Shown: positions 1 through 15,568, counted from the first letter of the stretch. The stretch: DNA of 64,000 bases from Pseudomonas parafulva (GCF_002021815.1 NZ_CP019952.1:1829001-1893000); one strand, 5' to 3'. Translations and numbers: made by a program. The notes: generated by a model not told the origin, from the letters alone.

Positions 1-2494
<2,494 letters not shown>

Positions 2495-2755
2495 TCACGC
2501 ACCCACAGTGCTGGCTACCGGCGTCGCGTCACGTGACAGCGCCTGCACGGCTTCCTCGGTACGGATGTTGACAGCATGCAGTCCCTTCGGGCCCTGGATG
2601 ACATCGAACTGAACGGACTGCCCGGCCTTGAGTGTCTTGTAGCCATCCATCTGGATTGCGGAAAAATGGGCAAAGAGGTCTTCGCTCTTGCCGTCCTCGA
2701 CCACGAATCCATACCCTTTGGCGTTGTTGAACCACTTGACTTTACCGCTTGCCAT
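2495..2755 (-). CDS. cspD: Cold-shock-domain protein CspD
   Basis: An 86-residue single-stranded nucleic-acid-binding OB-fold protein of the CspA family. CspD in E. coli is a stationary-phase inhibitor of replication. The N-terminus MASGKVKWFNNAKGYGF carries the RNP1-like motif (KGYGF) and DLFAHFSAI carries RNP2. The C-terminal tail beyond about residue 68 is low in recognisable structure, as in other CspD proteins. The frame is open further upstream, but the cold-shock domain begins at this ATG. An alternative ATG two codons upstream (2761) is possible. It is divergent from clpS, as in other pseudomonads. Confidence 0.93.
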   Translation of the reverse strand: MASGKVKWFNNAKGYGFVVEDGKSEDLFAHFSAIQMDGYKTLKAGQSVQFDVIQGPKGLHAVNIRTEEAVQALSRDATPVASTVGA

Positions 2756-2985
2756 CCCCATGTCCCTCTGCAAGGACTCCATCACTGGAGTATCATCCAC
2801 GTCATCCGCATACGAACCTTCGGAAAAAATCGGGTTGACTGCGCGGATCTTTCTTGACCACGGTGTGTTCCTATTGGTTGTAACACCGTTTTGCCGATAG
2901 TCAAGGTCATGCAGCGGCCAGGCCGTACCGCTTGCTGCAGGGTCAACCCATAACCTTATCCTGTCGATGTGATGAAATTCTTTCC
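2756..2985. promoter_or_regulatory. Divergent cspD/clpS control region
   Basis: This 230-bp gap separates the divergent starts of cspD and clpS and must hold the promoters of both. It is more AT-rich than the flanking genes. I do not see a near-consensus -35/-10 pair that I would assign with confidence. Confidence 0.4.
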
Positions 2986-3348
2986 ATGCATGCACACAGC
3001 CAGATTCGACTAACATTCAATCAGGATCGCCCTCAATCCAACGAGGACGATGGCGCTGGTCTGGCGGTTCAGGAAGCCAAGCCGATCCTGCAGGCGCCAC
3101 CTATGTACAAGGTGGTTTTGTTCAACGATGACTACACGCCGATGGATTTCGTCGTCGAAGTGCTCGAAACGTTTTTCAATCTGAACCGCGAGCTGGCGAC
3201 CAAGATCATGCTGACCGTCCATACCGAGGGGCGGGCAGTATGCGGATTGTTTACCCGCGACATCGCCGAAACGAAGGCCATGCAGGTCAACCAATACGCC
3301 AGGGAAAGCCAGCATCCGCTACTCTGTGAAATCGAGAAGGACGGTTAA
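2986..3348 (+). CDS. clpS: ATP-dependent Clp protease adaptor ClpS
   Basis: A 120-residue adaptor that binds N-degron substrates (Leu, Phe, Tyr, Trp N-termini) and delivers them to ClpA. The core [21 protein letters not shown] is the ClpS signature; the later [21 protein letters not shown] completes the fold. An N-terminal extension of about 35 residues, needed in the family for delivery to ClpA, is present. The chosen ATG gives [14 protein letters not shown], matching P. putida ClpS. The gene is followed 30 bp downstream by clpA with a purine-rich ribosome site, so the two are probably cotranscribed. Confidence 0.96.
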   Translation: MHAHSQIRLTFNQDRPQSNEDDGAGLAVQEAKPILQAPPMYKVVLFNDDYTPMDFVVEVLETFFNLNRELATKIMLTVHTEGRAVCGLFTRDIAETKAMQVNQYARESQHPLLCEIEKDG

Positions 3349-3378
3349 TCGCCGACCACTTGGGTATGAGGTGAAGCT

Positions 3379-5649
3379 ATGTTAAACCGCGAGCTCGAAG
3401 TCACCCTCAATCTTGCCTTCAAGGAGGCCCGTTCGAAGCGTCATGAGTTCATGACGGTCGAGCATCTGCTGCTGGCGCTCCTTGACAATGAGGCTGCCGC
3501 GACCGTTCTGCGCGCCTGTGGCGCCAATCTCGACAAGCTCAAGCATGATCTGCAAGAGTTCATCGATTCTACGACCCCTTTGATTCCCGTCAGCGATGAA
3601 GACCGCGAGACGCAGCCGACCCTGGGCTTCCAGCGTGTGCTGCAGCGTGCGGTGTTCCATGTGCAGAGCTCCGGCAAGCGCGAGGTCACCGGTGCCAATG
3701 TGCTGGTGGCGATCTTCAGCGAACAGGAAAGCCAGGCCGTGTTCCTGCTCAAGCAGCAGAGCGTGGCCCGCATCGATGTGGTCAACTACATTGCCCACGG
3801 CATCTCCAAGGTGCCCGGCCATGGGCCGCATTCGGACAGCGACCAGGAAATGCCGGACGATGAGGGCGGTGAAACCACCTCTTCGAGCAATCCACTGGAC
3901 GCCTACGCCAGCAACCTCAACGAGTTGGCCCGCGCCGGGCGTATCGACCCGTTGGTTGGGCGCGAACAGGAAGTCGAGCGCGTGGCCCAGATCCTGGCCC
4001 GTCGCCGCAAGAACAATCCCCTGCTGGTAGGTGAGGCCGGCGTGGGCAAAACTGCCATTGCCGAGGGCCTGGCCAAGCGCATCGTCGATGGTCAGGTGCC
4101 TGATCTGCTGGCCCAGAGCGTGGTCTACTCCCTTGACCTGGGTGCTTTGCTGGCCGGTACCAAATACCGCGGCGACTTCGAGAAGCGCTTCAAGGCGCTG
4201 CTCGGTGAACTGCGCAAGCGGCCACAGGCAATCCTGTTTATCGACGAAATCCATACCATCATTGGTGCCGGCGCAGCGTCTGGCGGCGTCATGGATGCCT
4301 CCAACCTGCTCAAGCCGTTGTTGTCGTCGGGCGAAATTCGCTGCATTGGTTCCACGACGTTCCAGGAATTCCGCGGGATCTTCGAGAAGGACCGGGCTCT
4401 GGCGCGGCGCTTCCAGAAGGTCGATGTGAGCGAGCCTTCCGTGGAGGACACCGTTGGTATCCTGCGCGGCCTGAAAGGGCGTTTCGAAAGCCACCACAAC
4501 ATCGAGTACAGCGACGAAGCGCTGCGTGCAGCGGCGGAGCTGGCCTCGCGCTACATCAATGACCGGCACATGCCCGACAAGGCCATCGACGTCATCGACG
4601 AAGCTGGCGCCTACCAGCGCCTGCAGCCTGAGGCCAATCGCGTGAAGCGGATCGACGTCCCTCAGGTCGAGGACATCGTCGCCAAGATCGCCCGTATTCC
4701 ACCCAAGCATGTCACCAGTTCCGACAAGGAGTTGCTGCGTAACCTGGAGCGGGATCTGAAGTTGACCGTGTTCGGTCAGGACGCAGCCATCGATTCGCTT
4801 GCGACCGCCATCAAGCTGTCGCGTGCAGGGCTCAAGTCGCCTGACAAGCCTGTGGGTTCGTTCCTGTTTGCCGGCCCTACCGGCGTGGGCAAGACCGAGG
4901 CAGCGCGTCAGTTGGCCAAGGCGCTGGGGGTCGAGTTGGTGCGATTCGACATGTCCGAGTACATGGAGCGTCACACCGTGTCGCGCCTGATCGGTGCGCC
5001 ACCTGGCTACGTCGGGTTCGACCAGGGCGGTCTGTTGACCGAGGCCATCACCAAGCAGCCGCACTGCGTGTTGCTGCTCGATGAGATCGAGAAGGCCCAC
5101 CCGGAAGTCTTCAACCTGCTGCTGCAGGTCATGGACCACGGTACCCTGACCGACAACAACGGGCGCAAGGCGGACTTCCGCAACGTGATCCTGATCATGA
5201 CCACCAACGCGGGTGCTGAAACCGCTGCGCGGGCGTCCATCGGCTTTACCCACCAGGACCATGCGTCCGATGCCATGGAAGTCATCCGCAAGAGCTTCAC
5301 ACCGGAGTTCCGCAACCGCCTGGATACCATCATCCAGTTCGGCCGCCTGAGCACCGAGACCATCAAGAGTATCGTTGACAAGTTCCTCATCGAGCTGCAG
5401 GCGCAACTTGAGGACAAGCGCGTGCTTCTGGAGGTCAGCGACGCGGCGCGTGGCTGGCTGTCGGCGTCGGGCTACGACGTGCAGATGGGGGCGCGGCCGA
5501 TGGGTCGACTGATTCAGGACAAGATCAAGCGGCCCTTGGCCGAGGAGATTTTGTTCGGCGAATTGGCCGAGCACGGTGGTGTGGTGCACGTGGACCTGCG
5601 CGATGGCGAACTGGTCTTCGACTACGAGACCACTGCCGAGGTGGCCTAA
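3379..5649 (+). CDS. clpA: ATP-dependent Clp protease ATP-binding subunit ClpA
   Basis: A 756-residue AAA+ unfoldase that forms a hexamer on ClpP and unfolds substrates, including those brought by ClpS. Order of domains: Clp N-domain (residues 1-145), an acidic linker (about 150-170), first AAA module with Walker A GEAGVGKT (about 218-225), and second AAA module with GPTGVGKT (about 500-507) and [15 protein letters not shown]. The usual length for ClpA is about 750-760. The end of the second module has the sensor-2 arginine region ([11 protein letters not shown]). A long antisense frame covers almost the whole gene and is a codon-bias shadow. Confidence 0.97.
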   Translation: MLNRELEVTLNLAFKEARSKRHEFMTVEHLLLALLDNEAAATVLRACGANLDKLKHDLQEFIDSTTPLIPVSDEDRETQPTLGFQRVLQRAVFHVQSSGKREVTGANVLVAIFSEQESQAVFLLKQQSVARIDVVNYIAHGISKVPGHGPHSDSDQEMPDDEGGETTSSSNPLDAYASNLNELARAGRIDPLVGREQEVERVAQILARRRKNNPLLVGEAGVGKTAIAEGLAKRIVDGQVPDLLAQSVVYSLDLGALLAGTKYRGDFEKRFKALLGELRKRPQAILFIDEIHTIIGAGAASGGVMDASNLLKPLLSSGEIRCIGSTTFQEFRGIFEKDRALARRFQKVDVSEPSVEDTVGILRGLKGRFESHHNIEYSDEALRAAAELASRYINDRHMPDKAIDVIDEAGAYQRLQPEANRVKRIDVPQVEDIVAKIARIPPKHVTSSDKELLRNLERDLKLTVFGQDAAIDSLATAIKLSRAGLKSPDKPVGSFLFAGPTGVGKTEAARQLAKALGVELVRFDMSEYMERHTVSRLIGAPPGYVGFDQGGLLTEAITKQPHCVLLLDEIEKAHPEVFNLLLQVMDHGTLTDNNGRKADFRNVILIMTTNAGAETAARASIGFTHQDHASDAMEVIRKSFTPEFRNRLDTIIQFGRLSTETIKSIVDKFLIELQAQLEDKRVLLEVSDAARGWLSASGYDVQMGARPMGRLIQDKIKRPLAEEILFGELAEHGGVVHVDLRDGELVFDYETTAEVA

Positions 5650-5654
5650 GCCTC

Positions 5655-5680
5655 AGGGGCCGCATGCGGCCCCTTCCTTA
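5655..5680 (+). terminator. Hairpin just after clpA
   Basis: An 8-bp GC-only inverted repeat (ggggccgc / gcggcccc, two-base centre) starts about 6 bp after the clpA stop and is followed by a short pyrimidine run. It is a plausible intrinsic terminator, although the T-tract is weak. Confidence 0.55.
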
Positions 5681-5691
5681 TCCACACAGGC

Positions 5692-5724
5692 ACAAAAAAG
5701 CCCGGCACATGCCGGGCTTTTTCA
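5692..5724. terminator. Bidirectional terminator between clpA and infA
   Basis: A perfect palindromic stem (agcccggca / tgccgggct) flanked by A6 on the left and T5 on the right. It can terminate clpA on the plus strand and infA on the minus strand; the two genes converge here. Confidence 0.85.
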
Positions 5725-5734
5725 TGGCTGGAGC

Positions 5735-5953
5735 TTAGCGCGCACGGTACGTGATGCGGCCCTTGCTCAGGTCATACGGCGTCAGTTCGACGCGAACCTT
5801 GTCGCCAGTGAGAATACGGATGTAGTTCTTGCGCATCTTTCCGGAGATGTGCGCGGTTACGACGTGCCCGTTTTCCAACTCCACGCGGAACATGGTGTTG
5901 GGCAGGGTGTCGACGACAGTGCCTTCCATTTCGAAGCTGTCTTCTTTCGACAT
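5735..5953 (-). CDS. infA: Translation initiation factor IF-1
   Basis: A 72-residue S1-like OB-fold protein that occupies the ribosomal A site during initiation. The sequence starts [13 protein letters not shown] and contains [21 protein letters not shown] and [22 protein letters not shown], all diagnostic of IF-1. Full length. It lies downstream of bpt on the same strand with a gap of about 100 bp. Confidence 0.98.
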
Positions 5954-6054
5954 GCAGTAGAGCCCTCGGATCCAGTGTTGGCCCGACGCATAACCGCACC
6001 GGGCAAAAAAGTGGCGTGGATTATGCCCGAAAACTGTGTGTCAAGCCAATGCTT

Positions 6055-6762
6055 TCAGTTGAGGGCAACCCAACGCTGGTTTATCAACAACTCGATAGGC
6101 CGATACTGCGTCTTGTAGTTCATTTTCTTGCAGTTCTTGATCCAGTAGCCGAGATAAACGCCGTCCAGATCGAGTCGCAACGCCTCGCCAATCTGCCAGA
6201 GGATGGCAAACCGGCCCAGACTGCGGCGCTCTTCATCAGGCTCGTAGAAGGTGTACACGGCAGACAGGCCATTGGGCAGCAGGTCGCAGACGGCGACTGC
6301 CAGCAGCCGGCCGCTGGCGCGAAATTCGTAGAACCAGCAAAACGGTAATTGGCGAACCAGAAACGTGGAAAACTGATCGCGGCTGGGTGGATACATGTCC
6401 CCGTCAGCGTGACGCGCCTCGATGTAGCGCCGGTACAGATCGAAATACTCTTCCTTGAAGGCGGGACGTGCAGCGGTCACCGTTACATCGGCGTTGCGCT
6501 TGAGAATTCGACGCTGCTGACGGCTGGGCACAAACCGTGCCGGCGGTATGCGCGCAGGCACGCACGCGTTGCAGTTCTGGCAATGAGGGCGATAAAGGTG
6601 ATCGCCACTGCGGCGAAACCCCATCTCCGAAAGGTCGGCATACACGTTAACGTCCATTGGCTGGCTGGGATCCAGGAACAACGTGGTGGCCTGCTCGTCG
6701 GGCAGATAGCTGCAGGTGTGGGGTTGAGTGGCATAGAACTTCAACCGCGCCAGCTCTGTCAT
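6055..6762 (-). CDS. bpt: Aspartate/glutamate leucyltransferase (bacterial ATE)
   Basis: A 235-residue GNAT-fold transferase that adds Leu from Leu-tRNA to N-terminal Asp or Glu, creating a ClpS/ClpAP degron. The N-terminus [21 protein letters not shown] and the cysteine motif [14 protein letters not shown] are typical of Bpt/Ate1. The C-terminal part holds [22 protein letters not shown]. The frame is open 21 codons further upstream, but this ATG is the family start and has an upstream purine-rich site. It follows aat by 56 bp and is probably cotranscribed with it. Confidence 0.95.
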   Translation of the reverse strand: MTELARLKFYATQPHTCSYLPDEQATTLFLDPSQPMDVNVYADLSEMGFRRSGDHLYRPHCQNCNACVPARIPPARFVPSRQQRRILKRNADVTVTAARPAFKEEYFDLYRRYIEARHADGDMYPPSRDQFSTFLVRQLPFCWFYEFRASGRLLAVAVCDLLPNGLSAVYTFYEPDEERRSLGRFAILWQIGEALRLDLDGVYLGYWIKNCKKMNYKTQYRPIELLINQRWVALN

Positions 6763-6818
6763 GGTCAACCCCTTCGGTGAGACTTTGCCTAAGTGTAAGC
6801 CAGGTGTGGAAAACGCGC

Positions 6819-7499
6819 CTAGCAAACCCAGGTGGCGGTGTTGGGCTGATCGAGGTAGCGTGCCAGATAGCCTGCGAATTCACGCCGACTGATGGCATGG
6901 GCGCCCAGGCTCTGCAGGTGATCGGTCTGCATCTGGCAGTCGATCAGCACGAAGCCGGCTGCTTCCAGGTGCCGGACCAGCGTCACGAAGCCAACCTTCG
7001 AGGCATTGTCCGCGCGACTGAACATGGATTCCCCGAAAAACAGCTGCCCCATGGCCAGGCCATAAAGGCCGCCCACCAGCTCACCGTCCTGGCGAACTTC
7101 GACCGAATGGGCAATACCGCGTGCGTGCAGTTCACAGTAGGCCATGCGCATGGGGTCGGTGATCCAGGTGCCGTTGGTGTAATCGCGCGGCGCCGCGCAG
7201 GCTGCGATGACTGCGGCGAAGTCGGTGTCGAAGCTGACCTGGTAGCGGCCTTGGCGCATCCATTTGGCCAACGAACGTGACACATGCAATCGAGCAGGCG
7301 CCAGCACGGTGCGCGGGTCAGGCGACCACCACAGGATCGGCTGGCCATCCTGGTACCACGGAAAGCAGCCGTGACGGTAAGCCTGGACAAGCCGCTCGGG
7401 CGTCAGGTCGCCGCCTGCGGCGAGCAGGCCGTTGGGCTCTTGCAAGGCGCGGTCCAGCGCGGGGAAAGTCAAGGAATCGCGTTTCAGCCAGGTCAACAT
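6819..7499 (-). CDS. aat: Leucyl/phenylalanyl-tRNA-protein transferase
   Basis: A 226-residue cytoplasmic enzyme that transfers Leu or Phe from aminoacyl-tRNA to N-terminal Lys or Arg, making primary N-degrons. Motifs seen: [18 protein letters not shown] (about residues 41-58), GTWITDPM, and [19 protein letters not shown] (about 148-166). Full length for the family. First gene of the aat-bpt-infA run; clpS and clpA nearby act on its products. Confidence 0.97.
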   Translation of the reverse strand: MLTWLKRDSLTFPALDRALQEPNGLLAAGGDLTPERLVQAYRHGCFPWYQDGQPILWWSPDPRTVLAPARLHVSRSLAKWMRQGRYQVSFDTDFAAVIAACAAPRDYTNGTWITDPMRMAYCELHARGIAHSVEVRQDGELVGGLYGLAMGQLFFGESMFSRADNASKVGFVTLVRHLEAAGFVLIDCQMQTDHLQSLGAHAISRREFAGYLARYLDQPNTATWVC

Positions 7500-7928
7500 G
7501 GTCGGTCATGCGGTAGGGGAGGGGGGTGGCCAGCATGGCGCGATGGGCAAATGGGGTCAATTGCTTCAAGGTCGCGATTGAGCGCTGCGCCAGTGATCGA
7601 GTGGCTTGTGCGGAACTGCGGGCCATGGGCAGGGCCGGTGTAGGCAGTGTCTCGCAGTGATCTGGACAATTTCGGACACATTACAGCTACGGCCGGCACC
7701 ATCGGCGACATTTGCTGTCACACCTGTGCAAAAACACAGCATAAGCCTTTGTCACAGAAGACAATGCGTGCTCAAATTGCAGCTATTGGAAAGTCGCCCC
7801 CGGCCAGATCCCCAGACGGCGTGCCGCCATGGCGGCTGGCGGGCAGTAATGTTAAAAGTAGTGATCCGTTGGCTTCGGCCCTGGCCGATCACTATTGGAC
7901 GCGCACCACGCGCAGGAATAGACGCGTT
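7500..7928. promoter_or_regulatory. Divergent aat/ftsK intergenic region
   Basis: Contains the promoters of aat (left) and ftsK (right). The ftsK frame is open through much of this stretch but the residues there are not FtsK-like. No separate gene is supported. Confidence 0.45.
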
Positions 7929-10472
7929 TTGAAGAAATCCACCGCAACCCCAGCTCCCTTGCCCGTGCCCCTGTGGCGGCAGCAGCTGCACTACCGTCTC
8001 AAGGAGGGTGCGCTGATCGCTGTCGGCGCCCTGTGCCTGTACCTGTGGATGGCGCTGCTGACCTACGACACCTCGGACCCGGCCTTCAGCCACACCGCCA
8101 CCGTCGACCAGGTGCAGAATGCCGCCGGGCGAGCCGGCGCCTATTTCGCCGATATCCTGTTCATGGTGCTGGGCTACTTCGCCTACATCTTCCCGTTGCT
8201 GCTGGCGATCAAGACCTGGCAGATTTTCCGCCAGCGCCATCAGCCCTGGGACTGGAGCGGCTGGTTGTTCTCCTGGCGGTTGATAGGCCTGATATTCCTG
8301 GTGTTGTCCGGGGCCGCGCTGGCCCATATCCACTTCCATCCTCCGGCAAGCATCCCGTTCTCAGCCGGCGGCGCCCTGGGCGAAAGCCTGGGCGACCTGG
8401 CTCGCAACTTCCTGAACGTGCAGGGCAGCACCCTGATGTTCATCGCCCTGTTCCTGTTCGGGCTGACGGTGTTCACCGACCTGTCGTGGTTCAAGGTGAT
8501 GGACATGACCGGCAAGATCACGCTGGATCTGCTGGAACTGGTGCAGGGCGCGGCCTCGCGCTGGTGGGAGGCGCGTAACGAACGCAAGCGCCTGGAAGCG
8601 CAGCTGCGCGAGGACGAGCCCGTCATCAAGGCCAAGCCTGTGGCGCCCGAACCCCGTGAGCCGGCCAAGCCTGCACTGCGCGAACGCTTGTTCAAGCGCG
8701 AGCCTGCGCCTGCTCAGCCCGAGCCGCGCGAACCGACCCTGGGCGGTGAGCCTGTGACGATGCGTGACCCGGTTGCGCGTGAGCAAGGGGTGGTGCAGCG
8801 CGAACCTGTGATCACACGCGAACCGGCACCGGCCCGGCCTTCGGCGCCCGCGCCAGCGGCCGCGCCGGCCCTGATCTCCAACATCGTGCCACCCTCGGCT
8901 GCCAAGGCGCCCGAGCCAGTCAAGCGCATCGCCAGAGAAACCCCGGCGCCGCAATTCATCGACAGCGCAGTGGAAGGCACCTTGCCGCCGATTTCCATCC
9001 TGGACCCGGCTGAACAGAAAAAGATCGAGTATTCCCCCGAGTCCTTGGCTGGTGTTGGTCAACTGCTGGAAATCAAGCTCAAGGAGTTTGGTGTCGAGGT
9101 AGCGGTGGACTCCATTCATCCAGGGCCTGTGATTACCCGGTACGAAATCCAACCGGCCGCCGGGGTGAAGGTGAGCCGCATCGCCAACCTTGCCAAGGAC
9201 CTGGCGCGGTCGCTCGCCGTGACCAGTGTGCGGGTGGTCGAGGTGATCCCGGGCAAGACCACTGTGGGTATCGAGATTCCCAACGAAAATCGCCAGATGG
9301 TGCGTTTCTCCGAAGTACTTGCCACCCCGCAGTACGACGACCAGAAGTCGCCGGTCACCCTGGCCCTGGGCCACGATATCGGCGGCAAGCCGGTCATCAC
9401 CGACCTTGCGAAGATGCCGCACTTGCTGGTGGCGGGTACGACCGGCTCGGGTAAGTCGGTGGGCGTGAACGCGATGATCCTGTCGATCCTGTTCAAATCC
9501 AGCCCCGAAGATGCACGGCTGATCATGATCGACCCGAAAATGCTCGAATTGTCGATCTACGAAGGCATTCCGCACTTGTTGTGCCCCGTGGTCACCGACA
9601 TGAAGGACGCGGCCAATGCCCTGCGCTGGAGCGTGGCGGAAATGGAGCGGCGCTACAAACTGATGGCCGCCATGGGCGTGCGCAACCTGGCGGGCTTCAA
9701 CCGCAAGGTCAAGGATGCCCAGGAAGCCGGCGAAATCATCCACGACCCGCTGTATCGCCGCGAAAGCATGGAGGATGAACCGCCTGCCTTGAAGACGCTG
9801 CCGACCATCGTGGTGGTGGTGGACGAATTCGCTGACATGATGATGATCGTCGGCAAGAAGGTCGAGGAACTGATCGCGCGCATCGCGCAGAAAGCGCGGG
9901 CTGCCGGTATCCACTTGATCCTGGCGACCCAGCGACCGTCGGTGGATGTGATCACCGGCCTGATCAAGGCCAACATCCCGACGCGCATGGCGTTCCAGGT
10001 GTCGAGCAAGATCGACTCGCGTACCATCATCGACCAGGGCGGTGCCGAGCAGCTGCTGGGCCACGGTGACATGCTGTACATGCCGCCTGGCACCAGCCTG
10101 CCGATCCGTGTCCACGGCGCATTCGTGTCCGATGATGAAGTGCACCGTGTGGTCGAGGCGTGGAAGCAGCGCGGTGCCCCTGACTACAACGACGACATCC
10201 TCAACGGTGTTGAAGAAGCCGGCAGCGGCTTCGAAGGTGGCAGTGGCGGTGGTGATGGCGACGATTCCGAAAGCGATGCCCTGTACGACGAAGCTGTACA
10301 GTTCGTGCTCGAGAGCCGCCGCGCGTCCATTTCCGCCGTGCAGCGCAAGCTCAAGATCGGCTACAACCGGGCGGCCCGCATGATCGAAGCCATGGAGATG
10401 GCCGGCGTGGTCACTCCGATGAACAGCAACGGCTCGCGGGAAGTGATTGCTCCAGGCGGCCCACGCGATTGA
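7929..10472 (+). CDS. ftsK: DNA translocase FtsK
   Basis: Septal motor that pumps DNA, clears chromosomes from the closing septum and activates XerCD at dif. From the TTG at 7929 the protein is 847 residues. It has an N-terminal membrane domain with about four helices (up to about residue 200), then a linker of roughly 130 residues rich in Pro, Arg and Glu with repeated REPx units. The RecA-like motor has Walker A GTTGSGKS (about 504) and Walker [12 protein letters not shown] (about 627). The winged-helix gamma domain that reads KOPS ([24 protein letters not shown]) is at the end. Earlier in-frame ATGs exist (7764), but upstream residues do not look like FtsK; the start is the main uncertainty. 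Confidence 0.95.
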   Translation: MKKSTATPAPLPVPLWRQQLHYRLKEGALIAVGALCLYLWMALLTYDTSDPAFSHTATVDQVQNAAGRAGAYFADILFMVLGYFAYIFPLLLAIKTWQIFRQRHQPWDWSGWLFSWRLIGLIFLVLSGAALAHIHFHPPASIPFSAGGALGESLGDLARNFLNVQGSTLMFIALFLFGLTVFTDLSWFKVMDMTGKITLDLLELVQGAASRWWEARNERKRLEAQLREDEPVIKAKPVAPEPREPAKPALRERLFKREPAPAQPEPREPTLGGEPVTMRDPVAREQGVVQREPVITREPAPARPSAPAPAAAPALISNIVPPSAAKAPEPVKRIARETPAPQFIDSAVEGTLPPISILDPAEQKKIEYSPESLAGVGQLLEIKLKEFGVEVAVDSIHPGPVITRYEIQPAAGVKVSRIANLAKDLARSLAVTSVRVVEVIPGKTTVGIEIPNENRQMVRFSEVLATPQYDDQKSPVTLALGHDIGGKPVITDLAKMPHLLVAGTTGSGKSVGVNAMILSILFKSSPEDARLIMIDPKMLELSIYEGIPHLLCPVVTDMKDAANALRWSVAEMERRYKLMAAMGVRNLAGFNRKVKDAQEAGEIIHDPLYRRESMEDEPPALKTLPTIVVVVDEFADMMMIVGKKVEELIARIAQKARAAGIHLILATQRPSVDVITGLIKANIPTRMAFQVSSKIDSRTIIDQGGAEQLLGHGDMLYMPPGTSLPIRVHGAFVSDDEVHRVVEAWKQRGAPDYNDDILNGVEEAGSGFEGGSGGGDGDDSESDALYDEAVQFVLESRRASISAVQRKLKIGYNRAARMIEAMEMAGVVTPMNSNGSREVIAPGGPRD

Positions 10473-10533
10473 TATCACCCTGCCGGGCGCCAACGGTGGT
10501 GCTCGGCCCATTCAACGCTCAATGAGGATTCCC

Positions 10534-11157
10534 ATGCGCGCTATTCGCATGCTGTTGGTTTCGGCCCTTGCCCTGGGCCCGGTCTCGGCGTTCGCCGGCG
10601 AGCAGGATGTCCAGCGCCTGACCCAGTTGCTGGAAAAGTCGCAGACCATCGAAGCCAATTTCTCCCAGCTGACCCTGGATGCAGGCGGCACCAGCCTGCA
10701 GGAAACGTCTGGCAAGATGACGGTCAAGCGCCCAGGCCTGTTCTACTGGCACACCAATGCGCCCCAAGAGCAGGTGGTGGTATCGGACGGCAAGAACGTC
10801 ACCCTGTGGGACCCGGACCTCGAGCAGGCTACCGTCAAGAAACTCGACGTGCGCCTGAACCAGACGCCGGCGCTGCTGCTTTCCGGTGATGTGTCGAAGA
10901 TCAGCCAGAGCTTCGATATCGTCTCCCGTCAGCAGGGCGATGTGATGGACTTTACCCTCAAGCCCAAGACCAAGGACACCCTGTTCGACTCGCTGCGTGT
11001 ATCGTTCCGCAAGGGGCTGATCAATGACATGCAGCTGATCGACAGCGTTGGCCAGCGTACCAACATCCTGTTCAATGGCGTCAAGGCCAACCAGGCGGTG
11101 GCGGACAGTACCTTCAAGTTCGACATCCCCAAAGGTGCAGACGTCATCAAGGAGTAA
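10534..11157 (+). CDS. lolA: Outer-membrane lipoprotein carrier protein LolA
   Basis: Periplasmic chaperone that takes lipoproteins from LolCDE to LolB. 207 residues with a signal peptide ([21 protein letters not shown], cleavage after about residue 21). Mature regions match Lol[33 protein letters not shown] and [17 protein letters not shown]. The ATG at 10534 has GAGGA five bases upstream; the longer open frame upstream overlaps ftsK and is not used. Gap to ftsK about 60 bp; rarA follows 12 bp later. Confidence 0.95.
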   Translation: MRAIRMLLVSALALGPVSAFAGEQDVQRLTQLLEKSQTIEANFSQLTLDAGGTSLQETSGKMTVKRPGLFYWHTNAPQEQVVVSDGKNVTLWDPDLEQATVKKLDVRLNQTPALLLSGDVSKISQSFDIVSRQQGDVMDFTLKPKTKDTLFDSLRVSFRKGLINDMQLIDSVGQRTNILFNGVKANQAVADSTFKFDIPKGADVIKE

Positions 11158-11169
11158 CCAGAGCCTGTC

Positions 11170-12495
11170 ATGGACCTGTTTCGAAGCGAACCTGTCGCCC
11201 AGCCCCTGGCCGCCCGTCTGCGCCCGTCCAACCTGGACGAGTATGTCGGCCAGGAGCACCTGCTTGCCCGCGGTAAACCGCTGCGTGAAGCACTGGAGCA
11301 GGGTGCACTGCACTCCATGATCTTCTGGGGCCCGCCGGGGGTTGGCAAGACGACCCTGGCGCGGCTGCTGGCGCAATTTTGCGATGCGCATTTCGAAACG
11401 GTGTCGGCGGTACTGGCGGGCGTGAAGGAAATCCGCCAGGCGGTGGAAGTGGCCAAGCAGCAGGCCGGCCAGTACGGGCGTCGTACCATCCTGTTCGTCG
11501 ACGAAGTGCACCGTTTCAACAAGTCTCAGCAGGATGCCTTCCTGCCTTTCGTGGAAGACGGCACCTTGCTGTTCATCGGGGCTACCACCGAAAACCCGTC
11601 CTTCGAACTGAACAACGCGCTGTTGTCACGGGCGCGTGTCTACGTGCTCAAGAGCCTGGATGAGCCTGCGCTGCGCAAGCTTGTAGACCGCGCCCTCACC
11701 GAGGAGCGGGGGCTAGGCAAACGTCACTTGCGCGTTGGCGACAAGGCCTTCGACATGCTCAGGGCTGCCGCCGATGGTGACGGAAGGCGCATGCTCAACC
11801 TCCTGGAAAATGCTGCTGACCTGGCCGAGGACGGCAGTGAGATCGACGTCGATCTGCTGCAAAGCCTGCTGGGAGACAGTCGTCGCCGGTTCGACAAGGG
11901 CGGGGAAGCATTCTATGACCAAATATCGGCGTTGCATAAATCCGTACGGGGTTCGGACCCTGACGCGGCGCTCTACTGGTTTGCGCGCATGCTCGATGGC
12001 GGCTGCGACCCCCTCTACATTGCGCGCCGGGTGGTGCGCATGGCCAGCGAAGACATCGGTAACGCCGACCCCCGCGCCCTGAGCCTGTGCCTGGCTGCCT
12101 GGGACGTGCAGGAGCGGCTGGGCAGCCCTGAAGGTGAGCTGGCAGTGGCACAGGCCATCACCTACATTGCCTGCGCCCCGAAGAGCAACGCCGTTTACGT
12201 CGGTTTCAAGACTGCCCTGCGCGAGGCGGCCGAGCATGGTTCGCTGGAGGTGCCGCTGCACCTGCGCAATGCGCCAACCAAACTCATGAAACAGCTGGGT
12301 TACGGCGATGAGTATCGCTATGCCCACGACGAACCGGATGCCTACGCAGCCGGTGAAGACTACTTTCCCGAAGCGCTGGAGCCACGCCAGTATTACCAAC
12401 CCGTGCCGCGCGGGCTCGAGCTCAAGATTGGCGAAAAACTCCGGCACTTGGCCGATCTTGATCGCAGTAGCCCGCGACAGCGGAGAAAGCCATGA
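11170..12495 (+). CDS. rarA: Replication-associated recombination protein A (MgsA family AAA+ ATPase)
   Basis: A 441-residue clamp-loader-like AAA+ ATPase acting at stalled replication forks. Walker [16 protein letters not shown] (about residues 57-71) and Walker [18 protein letters not shown] (about 112-128) are intact, followed by [22 protein letters not shown] with the arginine-finger region. The C-terminal tetramerisation part includes [21 protein letters not shown] residues. It sits between lolA and crcB; its stop overlaps the crcB start by 4 bp. Confidence 0.96.
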   Translation: MDLFRSEPVAQPLAARLRPSNLDEYVGQEHLLARGKPLREALEQGALHSMIFWGPPGVGKTTLARLLAQFCDAHFETVSAVLAGVKEIRQAVEVAKQQAGQYGRRTILFVDEVHRFNKSQQDAFLPFVEDGTLLFIGATTENPSFELNNALLSRARVYVLKSLDEPALRKLVDRALTEERGLGKRHLRVGDKAFDMLRAAADGDGRRMLNLLENAADLAEDGSEIDVDLLQSLLGDSRRRFDKGGEAFYDQISALHKSVRGSDPDAALYWFARMLDGGCDPLYIARRVVRMASEDIGNADPRALSLCLAAWDVQERLGSPEGELAVAQAITYIACAPKSNAVYVGFKTALREAAEHGSLEVPLHLRNAPTKLMKQLGYGDEYRYAHDEPDAYAAGEDYFPEALEPRQYYQPVPRGLELKIGEKLRHLADLDRSSPRQRRKP

Positions 12496-12866
12496 TCACG
12501 CTGATCGCCGCCGTCAGTGCCGGCGGTATCGCCGGTACCCTGTTGCGCTTTGCCGCAGGCAATTGGGTGGTCGCCCACTGGCCGCGGCACTTCTATATAG
12601 GTACGCTTGCCGTCAACCTGGTGGGCTGTCTGTTGATCGGCCTGCTGTATGGCCTGTTTCTGCACAAACCCATGGTCCCGGCCGAGTTGCGGGCTGGTTT
12701 GATCGTGGGGTTTCTGGGCGGCCTGACCACGTTTTCCTCCTTTTCGCTGGACACCGTACGCTTGCTGGAAAGCGGGCAGGTGCCTCTGGCGTTGGGCTAT
12801 TCGGCCATCAGTGTCGTGGGCGGGCTGCTCGCGACCTGGGCGGGATTGTCCCTCACTCGATTCTGA
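12492..12866 (+). CDS. crcB: Fluoride channel CrcB/Fluc
   Basis: A 124-residue inner-membrane protein that forms dual-topology dimers and exports fluoride. Four hydrophobic segments are visible. Motifs [13 protein letters not shown] near the N-terminus and [15 protein letters not shown] (about residues 74-88) are the CrcB signatures. Its start overlaps the rarA stop by 4 bp, so translation is probably coupled. I do not see a fluoride riboswitch before it, which fits its internal position in the operon. Confidence 0.95.
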   Translation: MITLIAAVSAGGIAGTLLRFAAGNWVVAHWPRHFYIGTLAVNLVGCLLIGLLYGLFLHKPMVPAELRAGLIVGFLGGLTTFSSFSLDTVRLLESGQVPLALGYSAISVVGGLLATWAGLSLTRF

Positions 12867-12883
12867 CCAACACCTACACATAA

Positions 12884-14176
<1,293 letters not shown>

Positions 14177-15568
14177 ATGGACTACCTGCCGCTGTTCCAC
14201 AAACTGCAGGGCGCCTTGGTGCTGGTGGTTGGTGGTGGCGAGATCGCGTTGCGCAAGGCGCGTCTGCTGGCCGATGCTGGCGCCGCGCTGCGTGTGGTGG
14301 CGCCAGAAATCGATGGCCAGCTGGCCAGCATGGCGCGTGAAGGCGGTGGCCAGGTGCTGGTGCGCGGTTACCAGCCGGGTGACCTTACAGGTTGCCGGCT
14401 GGTGATCGCCGCCACGGACGATCCTGGGCTCAATGCCCAGGTATCGGCCGATGCCCAGGCCTTGAGCCTGCCGGTCAACGTGGTCGATGCGCCGGCTTTG
14501 TGCACGGTCATCTTTCCGGCCATCGTCGACCGCTCGCCTTTGGTGATCGCGGTGTCCAGCGGGGGCGATGCACCGGTCCTGGCACGCCTGATCCGGGCCA
14601 AGCTCGAAGCCTGGATCCCTGCTGCCTACGGTGAGTTGGCCGGGTTGGCGGCGCGTTTCCGGCATACGGTCAAGTCGTTGTACCCGGATGTAAACCAGCG
14701 CCGGGGTTTCTGGGAAACCGTCTTCCAGGGGCCGATTGCCGAGCGCCAACTGGCCGGGCAGGGCGCAGAGGCCGAGCGGTTGCTGCAGGCGATGGTCGAT
14801 GGCGCGCCGGTGCAGCAGGGCGGCGAAGTCTACCTGGTCGGTGCTGGCCCGGGAGACCCGGACCTGCTGACGTTTCGCGCGCTGCGGTTGATGCAGCAGG
14901 CCGATGTGGTGCTTTACGACCGCCTGGTGGCGCCTGCGATCATCGACATGTGCCGTCGGGATGCCGAGCGCATTTATGTCGGCAAGCGTCGTGCAGACCA
15001 TGCCGTTCCTCAGGACCAGATCAACCGGCTACTGGTGGACCTCGCCCAGCAAGGCAAGCGGGTGCTGCGCCTGAAGGGTGGTGACCCGTTCATCTTCGGC
15101 CGTGGCGGCGAGGAGATCGAGGAGCTGGCCGAGCACAACATCCCGTTCCAGGTGGTGCCGGGTATCACCGCTGCCAGCGGTTGTGCCGCTTACGGCGGCA
15201 TCCCGCTGACCCACCGCGATCATGCCCAGTCGGTGCGCTTTGTCACCGGGCACTTGAAGGACGGTAGCAGCAACCTGCCTTGGGACGACTTGGTCGCGCC
15301 TGCCCAGACGCTGGTGTTCTACATGGGTCTGGTCGGCTTGCCGACCATCTGCGAAGAACTTATCCGCCACGGGCGGGCAGCGAGCACGCCGGCGGCGTTG
15401 ATCCAACAAGGCACGACGCGCAACCAGCGTGTGTTCACCGGTACCTTGGCAGATTTGCCAGCGCTGGTTGCACGCCATGAAGTGCATGCGCCTACCTTGG
15501 TGATCGTGGGCGAGGTGGTGCAACTGCGCGAGAAGCTGGCGTGGTTCGAGGGGGCACAGCACGGCTGA
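14177..15568 (+). CDS. cysG: Siroheme synthase (uroporphyrinogen-III methyltransferase / precorrin-2 dehydrogenase / ferrochelatase)
   Basis: A 463-residue multifunctional enzyme that makes siroheme for sulfite and nitrite reductases. The N-terminal half is CysG-B: the Rossmann motif [19 protein letters not shown] (about residues 16-34) binds NAD+ for precorrin-2 oxidation. The C-terminal half is the SAM-dependent methyltransferase CysG-A, starting [19 protein letters not shown] (about 219-237), with [15 protein letters not shown] and [21 protein letters not shown]. Usual length. It starts at the base after the serS stop. Confidence 0.96.
   Translation: MDYLPLFHKLQGALVLVVGGGEIALRKARLLADAGAALRVVAPEIDGQLASMAREGGGQVLVRGYQPGDLTGCRLVIAATDDPGLNAQVSADAQALSLPVNVVDAPALCTVIFPAIVDRSPLVIAVSSGGDAPVLARLIRAKLEAWIPAAYGELAGLAARFRHTVKSLYPDVNQRRGFWETVFQGPIAERQLAGQGAEAERLLQAMVDGAPVQQGGEVYLVGAGPGDPDLLTFRALRLMQQADVVLYDRLVAPAIIDMCRRDAERIYVGKRRADHAVPQDQINRLLVDLAQQGKRVLRLKGGDPFIFGRGGEEIEELAEHNIPFQVVPGITAASGCAAYGGIPLTHRDHAQSVRFVTGHLKDGSSNLPWDDLVAPAQTLVFYMGLVGLPTICEELIRHGRAASTPAALIQQGTTRNQRVFTGTLADLPALVARHEVHAPTLVIVGEVVQLREKLAWFEGAQHG

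Noticed and set aside
3382..5589. A 735-codon open frame antisense to clpA
   Set aside because: It mirrors clpA codon by codon, contains no recognisable domain and is a GC-bias shadow of a certain gene.
7647..7928. ftsK start at 7647 with a 94-residue extension
   Set aside because: The extra residues are not FtsK-like; homologues begin at the KKSTA segment, read here from the TTG at 7929.
8361..10511. A 716-codon open frame antisense to ftsK
   Set aside because: Histidine- and arginine-rich, no family match; typical shadow of a high-GC gene.
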